Source: Streptomyces sp. NBC_00306 (GTDB taxonomy: Bacteria > Actinomycetota > Actinomycetes > Streptomycetales > Streptomycetaceae). Taken from it: DNA of 64,000 bases. The stretch covers positions 7,936,001 through 8,000,000 of the forward strand of contig NZ_CP108032.1 in assembly GCF_036169555.1 (NCBI RefSeq), given 5' to 3'. The position numbers and the translations under genes were made by a program. This document shows, piece by piece, positions 63,653 to 64,000 of this stretch; the first letter of the stretch is position 1; every line of letters starts with the position of its first letter. The notes under the pieces are model-generated. The model had not been told where the DNA came from. It saw nothing but the letters and a program-made list of their open reading frames with translations, and did not search any database.

Positions 63653-64000
63653 TCACCTGCCGACCGGCGCGGATACCGCCTGCGACAGCGCCGGAGAGGC
63701 GGCGAACAGTGCGTATACGGAGGCCCGGACCTGCGCGGCGACGGCCTCAGGAGTGGAGGTGTCGAGCTTGCCGTCGAGATGGAGGAAGGCGAGGCCGTGT
63801 ACGAGGGCCCACACCGTCGTCGCCAGGGCGCCTGAGTCGTCGGCGCCGGGGAAGGCGTCGCGAACGAGGCTCTGGACGTACTCCGTGATGACGGCGGTCG
63901 CGGCGACGCGTTCTTCGCTGGTCGGATCGCAGGGCTCGGCGAACATCGCCCGGAACAGGGCGGGGTGCTCTAGGGCGAACTGCACGTACACGACTGCGAC
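63653..64000 (-). CDS. TetR-family regulator, C-terminal part (5' end outside window)
   Basis: The frame runs in from the right edge on the minus strand, so the N-terminal helix-turn-helix is not visible. The 115 visible residues match a TetR C-terminal ligand-binding domain of the WHG/TetR_C_33 type: VQFALEHPALFRAMFAEP, then a helical stretch LATTVWALVHGLAFLHLDG and the end AAQVRASVYALFA. Such domains bind small ligands and release the regulator from its operator. The targets are outside the window. The GTG at 63991 is an internal codon and not the true start. Confidence 0.75.
   Translation of the reverse strand, partial: VAVVYVQFALEHPALFRAMFAEPCDPTSEERVAATAVITEYVQSLVRDAFPGADDSGALATTVWALVHGLAFLHLDGKLDTSTPEAVAAQVRASVYALFAASPALSQAVSAPVGR

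Noticed and set aside
1..64000. tRNA, rRNA or CRISPR array
   Set aside because: No T-arm-like GTTCGAATCC pattern with a cloverleaf, no rRNA sequence, and no regularly spaced repeats were seen. A dedicated tRNA scan was not possible.

Overview
The window is very GC-rich, densely coded and full of actinobacterial families: MbtH, large LuxR-type LAL regulators, FadR/GntR regulators, MmyB-type XRE regulators, a type III PKS operon and a Bxl xylo-oligosaccharide operon. It looks like Streptomyces or a close relative. Secondary-metabolism genes, sugar-uptake operons, single-copy stress and membrane genes, and dead fragments of three IS families plus an integrase suggest an accessory chromosome arm rather than the core. 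No tRNA, rRNA or CRISPR array was seen.

Region 1 (1-13200) is the right end of a nonribosomal peptide cluster. It holds a thioesterase domain cut by the window edge, a cytochrome P450, an MbtH protein, a KamA-type radical-SAM aminomutase, an MFS exporter and a DDAH-type amidinohydrolase. A strong hairpin separates these from two tandem LAL regulators on the other strand. The upstream LAL has lost its Walker A lysine. Ahead of it lies an unrecognised 40-codon gene with a perfect ribosome binding site. A GntR regulator follows.

Region 2 (13387-18710) is a leftward operon (class V PLP enzyme, lipoprotein, two permeases, no ATPase) with a divergent FadR-type regulator and palindromic operators between them. 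Region 3 (18900-21700) holds an orphan SUKH-like immunity protein, a small DNA-binding-like protein and about 1.1 kb without convincing genes.

Region 4 (21719-25330) is an srsABC-like alkylresorcinol operon (type III PKS, methyltransferase, flavoprotein hydroxylase) divergent from a UbiA prenyltransferase. Region 5 (25438-34340) has a serine hydrolase, small hypotheticals, a surface protein, an amidohydrolase, and two Atu4866-domain genes. One of these is fused to an amidohydrolase scaffold that has lost its whole catalytic barrel. The region ends in pseudogenes (IS630, a Cys-rich secreted protein, IS110).

Region 6 (34497-42340) contains two SDRs, three tandem MmyB-like regulators, a flavin reductase-like protein, a Na+/H+ antiporter and an IS5-type fragment. 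Region 7 (42368-47268) has a hypothetical gene, an aldo/keto reductase and a pyruvate dehydrogenase E1 (AceE). Region 8 (47552-54422) is a complete bxlR-bxlEFGA system with a perfect LacI-type operator, a second operator-like sequence buried in bxlR, and a terminator hairpin. Region 9 (54851-64000) holds mostly membrane proteins (including a SpoIIE-type phosphatase, a CtaG-like protein and DUF2243), a frameshifted hypothetical gene next to an integrase scrap, two overlapping hypotheticals, and a TetR regulator cut by the right edge.
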